Shown: piece by piece, positions 18,435 to 28,394 of the stretch
Layout: every line of letters starts with the position of its first letter
How positions within the stretch are numbered: the first letter of the stretch is position 1
Source of the DNA: an uncultured Roseburia sp.
GTDB taxonomy: Bacteria; Bacillota; Clostridia; Lachnospirales; Lachnospiraceae
Length of the DNA: 64,000 nt
Assembly: GCA_946002055.1 (NCBI GenBank)
Contig: CAMFYL010000002.1
Location: 78,014-142,013, forward strand
Direction of reading: 5' to 3'
Program-made: the position numbers and the translations under genes
The notes under the pieces: generated by a model
The model's database searches: none
Told to the model about the DNA's origin: nothing
The model's input: the letters and a program-made list of their open reading frames with translations, nothing else

Positions 18435-21400
18435 ATGTCCTTACAGTTTATTCAGGGAAATGCGGGAAGTGGAAAATCCACTTATTTGTATCAGACAATT
18501 ATAAAAGAGGCCATGAAATATCCGAAGAAAAACTATCTGGTAGTGGTACCGGAGCAGTTTACGATGCATACACAGCAACAGCTGGTTTTTATGCATCCGG
18601 CCCATAGTATTATGAATATTGATGTGCTTAGCTTTGATAGGATGGCATATCGTGTGTTTGACGAACTGGGAACGGATACCTTGCAGGTGCTGGAAGAGAC
18701 AGGAAAGCATCTTCTGTTGCGAAAGATTGTTCAGGAACAGCGGGATAACCTGCAGGTGTTGCAGAAGAACAGTAGAAGACCTGGCTATATTGCTCAGATA
18801 AAGTCATTGATTTCTGAGCTGATGCAGTATGATATTTCACCGGAGAATTTAGAGGAGATGATGGCACATCCCAAGATGCAGGATAACTTTCGTCAGAAGG
18901 CGGGGGATATCCTTGTGTTGTATCAGGAGTATCGCAGTCGTCTGGCAGGAAAATATATTACTGCTGAGGAGATTCTGCAAAAGCTCATGGATGTGGCGGA
19001 ACGGTCAGCAATTTTGCGGGGAGCTACGGTGGTGTTTGATGGTTTCACCGGATTTACCCCCATTCAGAATCAGTTTTTGCAAATGCTACTTACCCTTGCA
19101 GATAAGGTTATGGTAACTGTGACCTGTGAGCCTGATGAGAGGCTGTTTGAAGAGCCTAAGGAGCAGGACTTGTTTGCTATGGGAAAGCGCATGGCATTGA
19201 CACTATCTACGATGGCAACAAGTGTTGGCTGTGACATTGAGCCTGTCATTCGTTTGGAGCCCTCCCCAAAAGGTCGTTTTTCTCCGGAAGGATACCTGTG
19301 GCATTTGGAACAAAATCTATTTCGCCCGGAGGCAAAGCCATTTACGGGAGAAGACCCTAAGGATGCATTTGCCATGGTCAGCTTGTCAAATCCCCGCCAG
19401 GAGCTTACCTATGTGGCCTGTGAGATTGAAAAACAGGTGCGAGAGCAAAATATGCGGTATCAGGATTTTGCAGTGGTGTGTGCGGATATGGATACCTATG
19501 CCCATTTAGTTCCTGGTATTTTTGATAAGTTACACATTCCATATTTTTTAGATGCCAAGACGGAAATCGTGTTTCACCCATTTATCGAGGCCATGAAGAG
19601 CCTGTTTATGATGGTGGAGGAAAACTGCAGTTATGAGAGTGTGATGCGTCTTCTTCGCTCTGGAATGACAGACCTTAGCATCGAAGAGATTGATGCATTG
19701 GAGAACTATTTGTTAGCGGCAAACATCAGAGGGTTCGGGAAATATAAAAAGCTCTTTACCTATATGCCAATGGGGTATACCCCTGAGATGTTGGTGGAAC
19801 TCAATGAAATTCGCGAGAAGCTGGCAAAACCATTGGGGCAGTTTTATGAGAGATTTCCGGCCAAGCGGGGAACGGTGACTGCCATATCAGAGGCATTATA
19901 TCAATGGATTACCTACTATGACATGGAATTGCAGTTAAAGCAGCGAGGGGAAATGTTTGACGGCATAGGTGAGGAAAGCAAGGCCAGAGAGTACCAGCAG
20001 GTTTATGGGGTGGTTATGGATTTGATTGATAAGCTGGTGGCAATTCTCGGAGATGAGGAGATGAGCTTGGCAGAGTATGGCGAACTTCTCTCTACCGGAT
20101 TTGAGGCCTTGCGCATCGGCGTGATTCCACCGGGAAATGATCGGATCGTTGTGGGTGATATGGAGCGAAGTCGACTTTCTGACATTAAGGTGCTGTATTT
20201 GGTGGGAGCATGTGATGGGGCCATTCCAAAAAACATGGGAGGTGGCGGCATACTGACGCAGATGGAGAGACAGCAGCTACGGGATGCAGATTTTATTTTG
20301 GCGCCGACAGACCGAGAGAAAGCTTTTATGCAGCGCTTTTATCTCTATTTTGTTATGACACAGCCATCGGAGAAGCTTGTGGTTACTTACGCAAGAGTGG
20401 ACAATGGTGGAAATGCCACAAGGCGCTCTTATCTCATTGGTGTGCTGGAGAAGCTGTTTCCACAAGTGCCGGTGACAACTATGGAAACGCTACCTGTTTC
20501 TCATCAACTGCTAACCCCGGAGGTGGCAAAGGATTACATGGCGGAAGCCTTGCGAAATTGCGCCGCAGGGAATGAAATTCCACAAGAGCTTTTGGGCCTG
20601 CTTGCATGGGAAGAAACTCAGGATAAAACCGCCATGAGAAAGCTTGTGCAGGCGGCATATTATACCCATAAGAGTGAGCAGCTTTCAGCAGCGGCAGTGG
20701 ACGCTATTTTTGGAAAGGAACGCTCAGAAAGCGTGAGCCGTATGGAGCAGTATGCCCGCTGTGCTTATGGTTATTTCCTAAAATATGGGTTATACCTTCA
20801 GCCAAGAGCGGAATATGGCTTTGAGTCTATGGATATGGGTAACCTTTATCACACTGCGCTGGAGTATTATTCCAGAGCACTTGAAGCAAGGGAGGACGTG
20901 AATTGGTACACCATTTCCCAGGAGCAAATGGATGCATTGGTAAAGGAAGCCATTGGCCATACCTATCAGACCATGACAAAAACCCAGGTTATGGAATCTG
21001 CCAGAGATACCTATCTTTTACGCAGAATGGAAGCCACCCTATCACAGACCGTCTGGGTTTTGACCGAACAAGTGCGAAAAGGGGCGTTTGTGCCAAAGGC
21101 TTACGAGGTATCCTTTGATGCAGTCAGTGACGTGGAGGCTTTAAGGTTCCGGCTAGACGAAATGCATACCATGCGTCTGGTGGGCAAAGTGGACCGCGTG
21201 GATTTGTGTGAAGAACCGGATAAAGTGTATGTTAAGATTGTGGATTACAAGTCGGGGAAAAAGGATGTGGATTTGAACCAGCTTTACCATGGATTGCAGG
21301 TGCAGCTGGTTATGTATCTTAGCGCAACCATGGAAGGCCTTAAAGAAAAGTATCCGGATAAGGAGATTGTTCCGGGGGCTATGTTTTATTATCACATCCA

Positions 21401-21872
21401 CAAGCCATTTCTCTCCGGTGAAGCGGTGAGAAAATATGGAAAAGAGGACGCTTTATTAAAAGAACTGCAGATGCGAGGGGTGTTAAATAGGGATGATCAT
21501 ATCATCGAAGCCTTGCATCACGGTTTGGAAGGAAAGTCTAACGTGATTCCGGCTGGCCGAAAGGCAGACGGAACGTTGGATGCCACAACAAAGGCACTGG
21601 ATATCAAACAGTTTCAGGTGCTGAGAGATTACGTGAATCTTCTGGTAAGAGAATACGGAGAGCATATGGTAAAGGGTGATATCGATTGCAAGCCATATAA
21701 GATGGGAGATATGACGGGATGCACCTATTGCGATTTTCACAGTATCTGCGGCTTCGATAGCAGGATGCCGGGATATGAATTCCGTCAGCTGTCAGAGGAG
21801 AAGGACAGGGACCGAATTGTGGAGAATATGAAACGAGATTTGGAAATAGCGAAGGGACAATCAGATGACTAA
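18435..21872 (+). CDS. addB: ATP-dependent helicase/nuclease subunit B
   Basis: GNAGSGKSTYLYQ near N-terminus; C-terminal Fe-S cysteines (CTYCDFHSICGF and an upstream CAYGYFLKYGL). Upstream of addA. Confidence 0.94.
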   Translation: MSLQFIQGNAGSGKSTYLYQTIIKEAMKYPKKNYLVVVPEQFTMHTQQQLVFMHPAHSIMNIDVLSFDRMAYRVFDELGTDTLQVLEETGKHLLLRKIVQEQRDNLQVLQKNSRRPGYIAQIKSLISELMQYDISPENLEEMMAHPKMQDNFRQKAGDILVLYQEYRSRLAGKYITAEEILQKLMDVAERSAILRGATVVFDGFTGFTPIQNQFLQMLLTLADKVMVTVTCEPDERLFEEPKEQDLFAMGKRMALTLSTMATSVGCDIEPVIRLEPSPKGRFSPEGYLWHLEQNLFRPEAKPFTGEDPKDAFAMVSLSNPRQELTYVACEIEKQVREQNMRYQDFAVVCADMDTYAHLVPGIFDKLHIPYFLDAKTEIVFHPFIEAMKSLFMMVEENCSYESVMRLLRSGMTDLSIEEIDALENYLLAANIRGFGKYKKLFTYMPMGYTPEMLVELNEIREKLAKPLGQFYERFPAKRGTVTAISEALYQWITYYDMELQLKQRGEMFDGIGEESKAREYQQVYGVVMDLIDKLVAILGDEEMSLAEYGELLSTGFEALRIGVIPPGNDRIVVGDMERSRLSDIKVLYLVGACDGAIPKNMGGGGILTQMERQQLRDADFILAPTDREKAFMQRFYLYFVMTQPSEKLVVTYARVDNGGNATRRSYLIGVLEKLFPQVPVTTMETLPVSHQLLTPEVAKDYMAEALRNCAAGNEIPQELLGLLAWEETQDKTAMRKLVQAAYYTHKSEQLSAAAVDAIFGKERSESVSRMEQYARCAYGYFLKYGLYLQPRAEYGFESMDMGNLYHTALEYYSRALEAREDVNWYTISQEQMDALVKEAIGHTYQTMTKTQVMESARDTYLLRRMEATLSQTVWVLTEQVRKGAFVPKAYEVSFDAVSDVEALRFRLDEMHTMRLVGKVDRVDLCEEPDKVYVKIVDYKSGKKDVDLNQLYHGLQVQLVMYLSATMEGLKEKYPDKEIVPGAMFYYHIHKPFLSGEAVRKYGKEDALLKELQMRGVLNRDDHIIEALHHGLEGKSNVIPAGRKADGTLDATTKALDIKQFQVLRDYVNLLVREYGEHMVKGDIDCKPYKMGDMTGCTYCDFHSICGFDSRMPGYEFRQLSEEKDRDRIVENMKRDLEIAKGQSDD

Positions 21873-24800
21873 GTGGACAGATGAACAACAGAAAGTCATT
21901 GATACAAGAGAAAAGAATATGCTGGTGTCGGCGGCAGCCGGTTCCGGAAAGACAGCGGTGTTAGTGGAGCGAATTGTTCAAAAGGTATTAGATACAAAGC
22001 ACCCGGTGGATATTGATGAGATCCTTGTGGTGACATTTACCAGAGCAGCAGCAGCGGAAATGCGCCAGCGTGTACTGGATGCCATTAACGATGCCTTGGA
22101 AAAGGATCCCCAAAATCCCCATTTGCTTCGTCAGGCTACCTTGGTTCACACAGCATTTATCACCACCATCGACAGCTTTTGTAGTTACGTGGTTCGCAAT
22201 CACTTCTATGAGATTGATTTGGAACCCGGCTATCGCATTGGTGACCAGGGTGAGATGAAGCTGTTGGAAAATGCTGCCATGGACGCCATGATGGAGGAGC
22301 AATATGACATTGCAAAGTGTGAGGAGAACTCTGTATTTATCGCTTTGATTGATGCCTATGGGAAAGAGAATTCCGATGGGCCGGTGACAGAAATTGTGCA
22401 CACCCTTTTTCAAAAATCCCAGAGTTTCCCCTGGCCGGATGAGTGGTTGGATACATTGGCAAAGCCATATCAGGTTACCAATGTGAAAGAACTGGTAAAC
22501 ACCGACTGGTTTGCATGGATGATTTCTCTCATCCGGGGCACAGTGGAAGAAGCCTTAGAAGATACAAAACGATTACTGGAAACTTGCCGGTTGCCGGATG
22601 GACCGGATTGCTATCAGGCAGGTTTGGAAGCGGATATTGTGATGTATGAAGATCTGCTTGCGTATGGGGAAAGACAGAGGTTTTACGAGGCCATCAGAGA
22701 GTGCAAATATGGGCAGATTGGCCGTAAGCCGAGAAACTATGACAGAGATGTAGACATACTTGAGGGAGTAAAGAGTCGTCGGGATGAGATCAAAAAGAGA
22801 ATAGAGAGCTGTATAAAGGATTACTGTGCCAAGAGTCTGGAAGAGGTAGTAACCGAGATGCAATCTCAGCGACCATATGTCGAGGAACTGGTTCGCTTGA
22901 CAAAGTGTTTTGCGAAAACCTTTGCTGCGTTGAAAGCAAGAAAGAACATTTTGGATTTTTCGGATGTGGAACATTTCGCTCTTGATATCTTAAAGGATAA
23001 GGACACCCATGAATGTAAGCAGGCTGCCATAGAATTTCAAAAGCAGTTTGACGAGGTTATGATTGATGAGTATCAGGATAGTAACTACATTCAAGAAGAG
23101 ATACTGACTGCCATCACAAGAGAAGACAAGGGACAGCACAACCTTTTTATGGTGGGAGACGTAAAGCAGAGTATTTATCGATTCCGTCAGGCTTGCCCAT
23201 CGCTGTTTGTAGATAAGTATGATCGATATACCAAGGGAGAAGAGGGCTGTGTGGCTATTGATTTGCCGAAGAATTTTCGAAGCAGAGAACAAGTGCTTTC
23301 CTTTGCCAATGATGTATTCTATCAGCTGATGCATAGGGATTTGGGAGATGTGGAATACAATGAGGAGGCCGCATTATACTGTGGAGCCAGCCAATACCTT
23401 CCTGCGGAAGGTATGTTTGAGGGGGAGATTCTCATTGGAGATTCTTCTGACGCTGAGGACAAGGTTGCCTTTGAAGCCAAGCTGGTGGCAGACCGGATCA
23501 ATAGGCTTTGCCGCCATCAGATGGTTACAGACAAAGAGACAGGAAAGCTGAGAAAAATGAAGTTTTCCGATGTGGTGGTTCTCATGCGAAGCCCCGGTGC
23601 ATGGGCGGATTCCTTTATCGATGTTCTTCAGGAAAATGGAATTCCTGCTTTTGCAGAGAGTAAGACGGGATATTTTACCACCAGAGAAGTAGAAACCATG
23701 CTGAATCTGTTGCGGGTGCTGGATAATCCCTATCAGGATATTCCCCTGGCGGCAGTTCTCCACTCCGAAATCTTTGGATTTACCAATGAGGACTTGGTTC
23801 ATATCTCGCAGAAGAAAAAGTCGCTCATGACGTCTCTTATGGAGTATGCCCATACACATCCTCAGGATGAGAAGGTGGCATCTTTCTTAGATTTTTTGCA
23901 TAAGAAAAGAGAAATGATACAAGATATTCCTATCCATCAGTTGCTAGAGGATTTGATGGAGGAAACAGGATACCTGGCATATGTAACGGCAATGCCTCGA
24001 GGGGAAATGCGAAGAGCAAATCTGCAGAAACTTATGGACCAGGCAGTGGCATATGAGTCCACCAGCTACAAGGGGCTGTTTCATTTCGTAAATTATATTC
24101 AAAAGCTTGGAGAGTACAGCGTGGAAATGGGCGAGGCGGCAATCATTGGTGAGAACGATGATGCAGTGTCTATTATGAGTATTCACAAGAGTAAGGGTCT
24201 GGAATTCCCGGTTGTCATTGTGGCTGGTATGGGAAAGCAATTTAATAAGGCGGATAGCAGCGGCATGATGCTTTTGCATTCGGATCTGGGCATTGGGCTG
24301 GAGGCAAGAGATTTGTCCGGTCAGACCACAGACACCCCCCTTTATAAACGAATCGTGGCCCGGGCCAACAAGTGGGATATGTATGGGGAGGAGATGCGTG
24401 TCCTTTATGTGGCCATGACCCGTGCAAAAGAAAAAATGATACTTGTAGGTACGGTGAAGGATACAGACAAGGTTCTGGAAAAATGGGAGGAAAATCGGGG
24501 GCGCCTATCTCTTGGTGTCCGTGAAAGCGCCAATAGCTTTATGGAATGGGTGGTGCGCTCTACAGCAAGTAAGCGTGATATCTACCCTATTACGGTAGTG
24601 ACACCGGCACAGGTGGTAGTCTCTGAAGTGGCGCAGCTTCTGGAGGGACAGCAGACAAAGGAGAGGCTTCTTCATCCACAGGTATCCGCCGAGATGGTGG
24701 AGGCAATTTCCAAACAGCTGACCTATGTGTATCCTTATGAACAGTCAGAACCTTATAAGAATAAATACTCTGTGTCCGAAATTAAGCACCGGCGTATGGA

Positions 24801-25413
24801 AGAGTTTTTTGAACCTGAGGAAGTTAAGAGACCGGATTTTTTGGAAAAAGAATTCGAACCTACCGTGCCATCCTTTGTTTCAAAGAGAGAAGCTGGTGGT
24901 GTGAATCAGGGGGCACTTCGTGGAACGGCAATGCATCGCTTCCTGGAGTGTTATGATTTTGCATCCCATGCATCGATGCAAACACAGTTAGATGCCATGT
25001 GCCAAAAAGGGTATCTCTCTTCTAACCAGCGGGATCTGCTTTTGGAGGATAAACTGGAAAAATTCCTTGCAACACCACTTGCCGGCAGAATGGGTGTGGC
25101 GGCTGAGGCAGACGAACTCTATAAGGAGAAACCATTTGTCATGAGTGTTACTCCTGGGGAGCTGTTTTTGGATGCAAAAGAAAACAATGACACTCTTTTG
25201 GTGCAGGGAATCATTGACGTCTTTTTCGTTGAAGACGGAGGCATTGTGTTGCTTGACTATAAAACCGACCGGGTAAGTAGTGCCCAAGAACTGATCAACC
25301 GATATCAAATTCAGTTGCAATTGTATGGCAGAGCGTTGGAACGCAGCCTGAATCTACCGGTGAAGGAAATTTTAATTTACTCCTTCGCCCTGGAGGAAAC
25401 CATTTCCATCTAG
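21865..25413 (+). CDS. addA: ATP-dependent helicase/nuclease subunit A (UvrD-like)
   Basis: WTDEQQKVIDTREKNMLVSAAAGSGKTAVLVERI, DEYQDSN, VGDVKQSIYRFRQA; C-terminal nuclease LLDYKTDRV. Confidence 0.96.
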   Translation: MTKWTDEQQKVIDTREKNMLVSAAAGSGKTAVLVERIVQKVLDTKHPVDIDEILVVTFTRAAAAEMRQRVLDAINDALEKDPQNPHLLRQATLVHTAFITTIDSFCSYVVRNHFYEIDLEPGYRIGDQGEMKLLENAAMDAMMEEQYDIAKCEENSVFIALIDAYGKENSDGPVTEIVHTLFQKSQSFPWPDEWLDTLAKPYQVTNVKELVNTDWFAWMISLIRGTVEEALEDTKRLLETCRLPDGPDCYQAGLEADIVMYEDLLAYGERQRFYEAIRECKYGQIGRKPRNYDRDVDILEGVKSRRDEIKKRIESCIKDYCAKSLEEVVTEMQSQRPYVEELVRLTKCFAKTFAALKARKNILDFSDVEHFALDILKDKDTHECKQAAIEFQKQFDEVMIDEYQDSNYIQEEILTAITREDKGQHNLFMVGDVKQSIYRFRQACPSLFVDKYDRYTKGEEGCVAIDLPKNFRSREQVLSFANDVFYQLMHRDLGDVEYNEEAALYCGASQYLPAEGMFEGEILIGDSSDAEDKVAFEAKLVADRINRLCRHQMVTDKETGKLRKMKFSDVVVLMRSPGAWADSFIDVLQENGIPAFAESKTGYFTTREVETMLNLLRVLDNPYQDIPLAAVLHSEIFGFTNEDLVHISQKKKSLMTSLMEYAHTHPQDEKVASFLDFLHKKREMIQDIPIHQLLEDLMEETGYLAYVTAMPRGEMRRANLQKLMDQAVAYESTSYKGLFHFVNYIQKLGEYSVEMGEAAIIGENDDAVSIMSIHKSKGLEFPVVIVAGMGKQFNKADSSGMMLLHSDLGIGLEARDLSGQTTDTPLYKRIVARANKWDMYGEEMRVLYVAMTRAKEKMILVGTVKDTDKVLEKWEENRGRLSLGVRESANSFMEWVVRSTASKRDIYPITVVTPAQVVVSEVAQLLEGQQTKERLLHPQVSAEMVEAISKQLTYVYPYEQSEPYKNKYSVSEIKHRRMEEFFEPEEVKRPDFLEKEFEPTVPSFVSKREAGGVNQGALRGTAMHRFLECYDFASHASMQTQLDAMCQKGYLSSNQRDLLLEDKLEKFLATPLAGRMGVAAEADELYKEKPFVMSVTPGELFLDAKENNDTLLVQGIIDVFFVEDGGIVLLDYKTDRVSSAQELINRYQIQLQLYGRALERSLNLPVKEILIYSFALEETISI

Positions 25414-25431
25414 CTATTGCTTTGTGGGGCG

Positions 25432-25505
25432 GTTGTGGTTATACTATAGCTTGGTTTTGAAAAGAGAGCGTGCCGGGCATAGGGATGGATAACCCTGTGT
25501 AACCG
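25432..25505. repeat. Degenerate member of the foldback family
   Basis: AGAGCGTGCCGGGCAT matches the conserved 3' core. GGTTAT/ATAACC and CATAGGG...CCCTGTG complementarity. Confidence 0.35.
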
Positions 25506-25538
25506 GAAGTTATATGAAGTATATAGGAGGTTTATATC

Positions 25539-25805
25539 ATGAGTAGTTATGAATATGACGAGGCTTGTGTAGAGGCGTTTTTAGAGCAGCAGTTACAGCT
25601 GTTTCCGGAGAAAGTGGCAGAGAACTTTGAGGAGGCCGAGGCTTTTCTGGAGGACTGTATGGCTGTGGTGTGCCGGAATCAGGATGAAGTGATGGCATAT
25701 TTGGAAGAAGAAATGGATATTGTTGGCATGAGTCCGGAGGAGATTTTGGATGCGGAAGAAGTCTTTTCCATTGGTGATGGCAGATATTTGATTGTTGAGG
25801 GATAA
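25539..25805 (+). CDS. Acidic hypothetical protein (88 aa)
   Basis: Good RBS (TAGGAGG); ORF SSYEYDEACVEAFLEQQLQLFPEKVAENFEEAEAFLEDCMAV. Confidence 0.7.
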   Translation: MSSYEYDEACVEAFLEQQLQLFPEKVAENFEEAEAFLEDCMAVVCRNQDEVMAYLEEEMDIVGMSPEEILDAEEVFSIGDGRYLIVEG

Positions 25806-25810
25806 GATTA

Positions 25811-26806
25811 ATGAAAAGACATAAGAGGTTTGCTGCAGGACTGTTGTGTGGAATGCTTATTGTGAGCACGCTGTTCACAGGATGTTCTGTGGGAAAAAGA
25901 CAGATTTATTTTGACTCTAAGTCCGGTCGGGGCGATGTATTTAAGATTGGTGAGTTGTCCTGTCCAAAGGAAGAGGCAAAGGTTTATTTGGCAAACTACA
26001 AGAACCTGTATGGAAATTTGTACGGAACAGATTTGTGGACAGAGGAATATGATACGGGAGCAATGGAAGATAGCATCAAGGATGCGGTGCTCAGTCATTT
26101 GACAAAGGTGTATGCCTTGAATTTGTATGCAATGCAGCAGGAGATTACATTATCAGATGCAGAGAAGGAAGAGGTGGATAAGGCTGCCAAGGCCTATTAT
26201 GATTCTTTAAATCGAAAAGAAAAATCATATACCGGGGCCTCAAAGTCTGATGTTCAACAGATGTATGCACGATATGCCCTTGCAGAGAAAATGTATGTTT
26301 CTTTGATGGAAAGCGTGGATGGCAATGTCAGCGAGGATGAGGCCAGAGTCATTGACGCCTATGTGCTAATGGTCAAGAATGAGAAGCTTGCCGACAAGAT
26401 CGATAAAAAGATAAAAAACGGAGTCTCCTTTGACCGTTTGGCCAGTAGTTATAATGAACTGGATTCTATGAAGGCAACCTTTGGGAGAGGAACCTACGAA
26501 AAGGCCATTGAGGATGTGGTATTCTCCCTTGATAACGATGAGGTGTCATCAAAAATCACCACAGAGGATGGATATTATTTCTTCCAGTGTAGAAATAAAT
26601 ATAACGAACAACTCTCTGAGGAGAACAAGCTTGTGATTGTAGAACAGAGACAAAAACAGGCTATGGAAGATGTGAAATCCGCCATTGAAAAAGAGTATTA
26701 TTCTCATTTCAATACAAAGCTTTGGGATAAGATTTCTGCCCCCACTAGTTCAGAAGTTACAACAAATAGCTTTTTTTCTACGTTAGATTCGTATATGTCA
26801 CACTAG
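25811..26806 (+). CDS. Lipoprotein of the SurA/PrsA-type peptidylprolyl isomerase superfamily
   Basis: Lipobox LFTGC after signal peptide; parvulin-like pattern ...VSFDRLASSYNELDSMKATFGRGTYEKAIEDVVFSLDNDEVSSKITTEDGYYFFQ. Confidence 0.72.
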   Translation: MKRHKRFAAGLLCGMLIVSTLFTGCSVGKRQIYFDSKSGRGDVFKIGELSCPKEEAKVYLANYKNLYGNLYGTDLWTEEYDTGAMEDSIKDAVLSHLTKVYALNLYAMQQEITLSDAEKEEVDKAAKAYYDSLNRKEKSYTGASKSDVQQMYARYALAEKMYVSLMESVDGNVSEDEARVIDAYVLMVKNEKLADKIDKKIKNGVSFDRLASSYNELDSMKATFGRGTYEKAIEDVVFSLDNDEVSSKITTEDGYYFFQCRNKYNEQLSEENKLVIVEQRQKQAMEDVKSAIEKEYYSHFNTKLWDKISAPTSSEVTTNSFFSTLDSYMSH

Positions 26807-26877
26807 ATTTTTGGGAATAAAAGGATTATAATGGACAGAGTTAGTTTATTGGGTCTTTTGCAGATAAGGAGTTAGAG

Positions 26878-27300
26878 ATGGCAGAGAACAAAAAGGTAGA
26901 TGTTAAGAAAGTGGCTGAAGAAGCTAAAAAGGCAACTGAGACAGTTAAGGCAACTGCAGAAAAGAAAGCAGAGGCAGTTAAGGCAACTGCAGAAAAGAAG
27001 GCAGAGGCTGTAAAGGCCACAGCAGAGAAAACAGCAAAGAAAGCAACAGAGACAGCAAAGAAGGCTACAGCAAAGAAGACAACAAAGAAAGTTGTTGCTA
27101 CTAAGACAGCAGTTCTTCAGTTCGCCGGAGAAGAGGTTAAGGTAGATGATGTGATTGCTAAAGCAGAGCAGGCTTTTAAGGCTGAGAATAAGAGAAAGGC
27201 TATTCACGACATCAAGGTATACTTAAAGCCGGAAGAGAGAGCAGCATATTATGTTGTTACTTCAGGTGAGAGTGAGTACGCAGGAAGAATTGATTTATAA
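26878..27300 (+). CDS. Lys/Ala-rich protein with DUF6465-like C-terminal domain
   Basis: AEKKAEAVKATAEKKAEAVKATAEKTAKKATETAKKATAKKTTKK then globular FAGEEVKVDDVIAKAEQAFKAENKRKAIHDIKVYLKPEERAAYYVV. Confidence 0.7.
   Translation: MAENKKVDVKKVAEEAKKATETVKATAEKKAEAVKATAEKKAEAVKATAEKTAKKATETAKKATAKKTTKKVVATKTAVLQFAGEEVKVDDVIAKAEQAFKAENKRKAIHDIKVYLKPEERAAYYVVTSGESEYAGRIDL
26935..27090 (+). repeat. In-frame imperfect tandem repeats (AAG-GCA rich)
   Basis: Repeated units gttaaggcaactgcagaaaagaa(a/g)gcagaggc encoding KATAEKKAEAV. Confidence 0.8.
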
Positions 27301-27317
27301 TCCTTTAAGAAGAATTA

Positions 27318-27346
27318 AGATCGACCATTTGGTCGGTCTTTTTTTG
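27318..27346 (+). terminator. Rho-independent terminator
   Basis: AGATCGACCATTTGGTCGGTCT + TTTTTT. Confidence 0.85.
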
Positions 27347-27419
27347 TTGCAGCAAGGAGATAGGGACAAAGGGAATGGAAGTTAGCAGCCCATAGGCATC
27401 ATCCAATCCTTGCGCAACA
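27345..27419. repeat. Foldback sequence of uncertain class
   Basis: TGTTGCAGCAAGGA / TCCTTGCGCAACA arms around a ~48-nt loop. Confidence 0.4.
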
Positions 27420-27513
27420 TACACGCGGAAGTGTGGCATAAAACACGGTGTGCAAATTATATGAATATGTGCGACACGATTTGTGCAATATGACATTTTT
27501 CCCCAAATGTGTA

Positions 27514-27528
27514 TTTGTGAGTCGCAAA
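27514..27528. promoter_or_regulatory. Candidate operator upstream of the reductase operon
   Basis: 15-bp quasi-palindrome TTTGTGAGTCGCAAA, about 75 bp before the cooC-like start. Confidence 0.35.
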
Positions 27529-27603
27529 TCGCCCCTTGTTATGTTAGAATTTTCTCAAGGTCCCCACTAGGGGGTTATTAGAAGTTTTAAGGGAGACAAG
27601 AAG

Positions 27604-28377
27604 ATGAATAGCGAGAAAAGAGATGCTACGATTCTTGCTGTGGCAGGCAAGGGTGGTGTTGGCAAAACTTCTCTGGCTGCTGTTATGGTGAAGCTCTTAG
27701 TTGCGGCATATCCCCACAAGAGAATCTTGGCTATTGATGCAGATCCGGCAGTTGGCCTTTCCACGGCTCTTGGCGTGAATGTTACTAAGACAGTAGATGA
27801 CATCCGCAAAGAGGTTGTGGCTAACGCAGAAGATGGTAACGCCAAAGCAGCAATCGAATTACTAGGAGAAGCCAGAACCCAGATACTCGACGCCTTGGTT
27901 GAGATGGATGGCTTTTCTTTTATTGCCGTTGGCCGTCCGGAGGCGGCAGGATGCTACTGCAAGATTAATAGTTACCTGAAGGAAGTTATTGGTATTTTGG
28001 CAGGCAATTATGACTATATTGTAATAGATGGTGAAGCTGGTATAGAACAAATCAATCGTCGTGTAATGGAAAAGGTAACACACCTGCTTTTGATTACAGA
28101 CTCCAGCAGAAAGGGTACGCAAGTAGTACAGACTATCAAGAAAGTTGCAGATGAGTTGGTGATGTATGAAAAGGTGGGGGCAATTGCCAACAGACTGCCT
28201 GATTTAGGAGTGAAGGAATATATGGATTTGGGGGATATACCGGTTTTGTCCTATATCCTATCGGATGCTTCCCTTGCAGAGTTTGATCTGAAAGGGGAGA
28301 ACGTATTTTATCTAAATGATGAAGCGCCAATTGTCAAGGGGGCGAAAGAAGCCTTAACAAAGATGGGCATCATATAA
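27604..28377 (+). CDS. CooC-type P-loop ATPase (Ni-insertion / CODH-maturation family)
   Basis: AVAGKGGVGKTSLA Walker A; AGCYCKIN containing the CxC motif characteristic of CooC; YDYIVIDGEAGIEQINR. Confidence 0.85.
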   Translation: MNSEKRDATILAVAGKGGVGKTSLAAVMVKLLVAAYPHKRILAIDADPAVGLSTALGVNVTKTVDDIRKEVVANAEDGNAKAAIELLGEARTQILDALVEMDGFSFIAVGRPEAAGCYCKINSYLKEVIGILAGNYDYIVIDGEAGIEQINRRVMEKVTHLLLITDSSRKGTQVVQTIKKVADELVMYEKVGAIANRLPDLGVKEYMDLGDIPVLSYILSDASLAEFDLKGENVFYLNDEAPIVKGAKEALTKMGII

Positions 28378-28394
28378 GAAAAAGGGGGAAACAA

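Noticed and set aside
26935-27090. Short tandem repeats considered as a CRISPR array
   Set aside because: Repeats are in frame, contiguous without unique spacers, and encode a Lys/Ala-rich tail.
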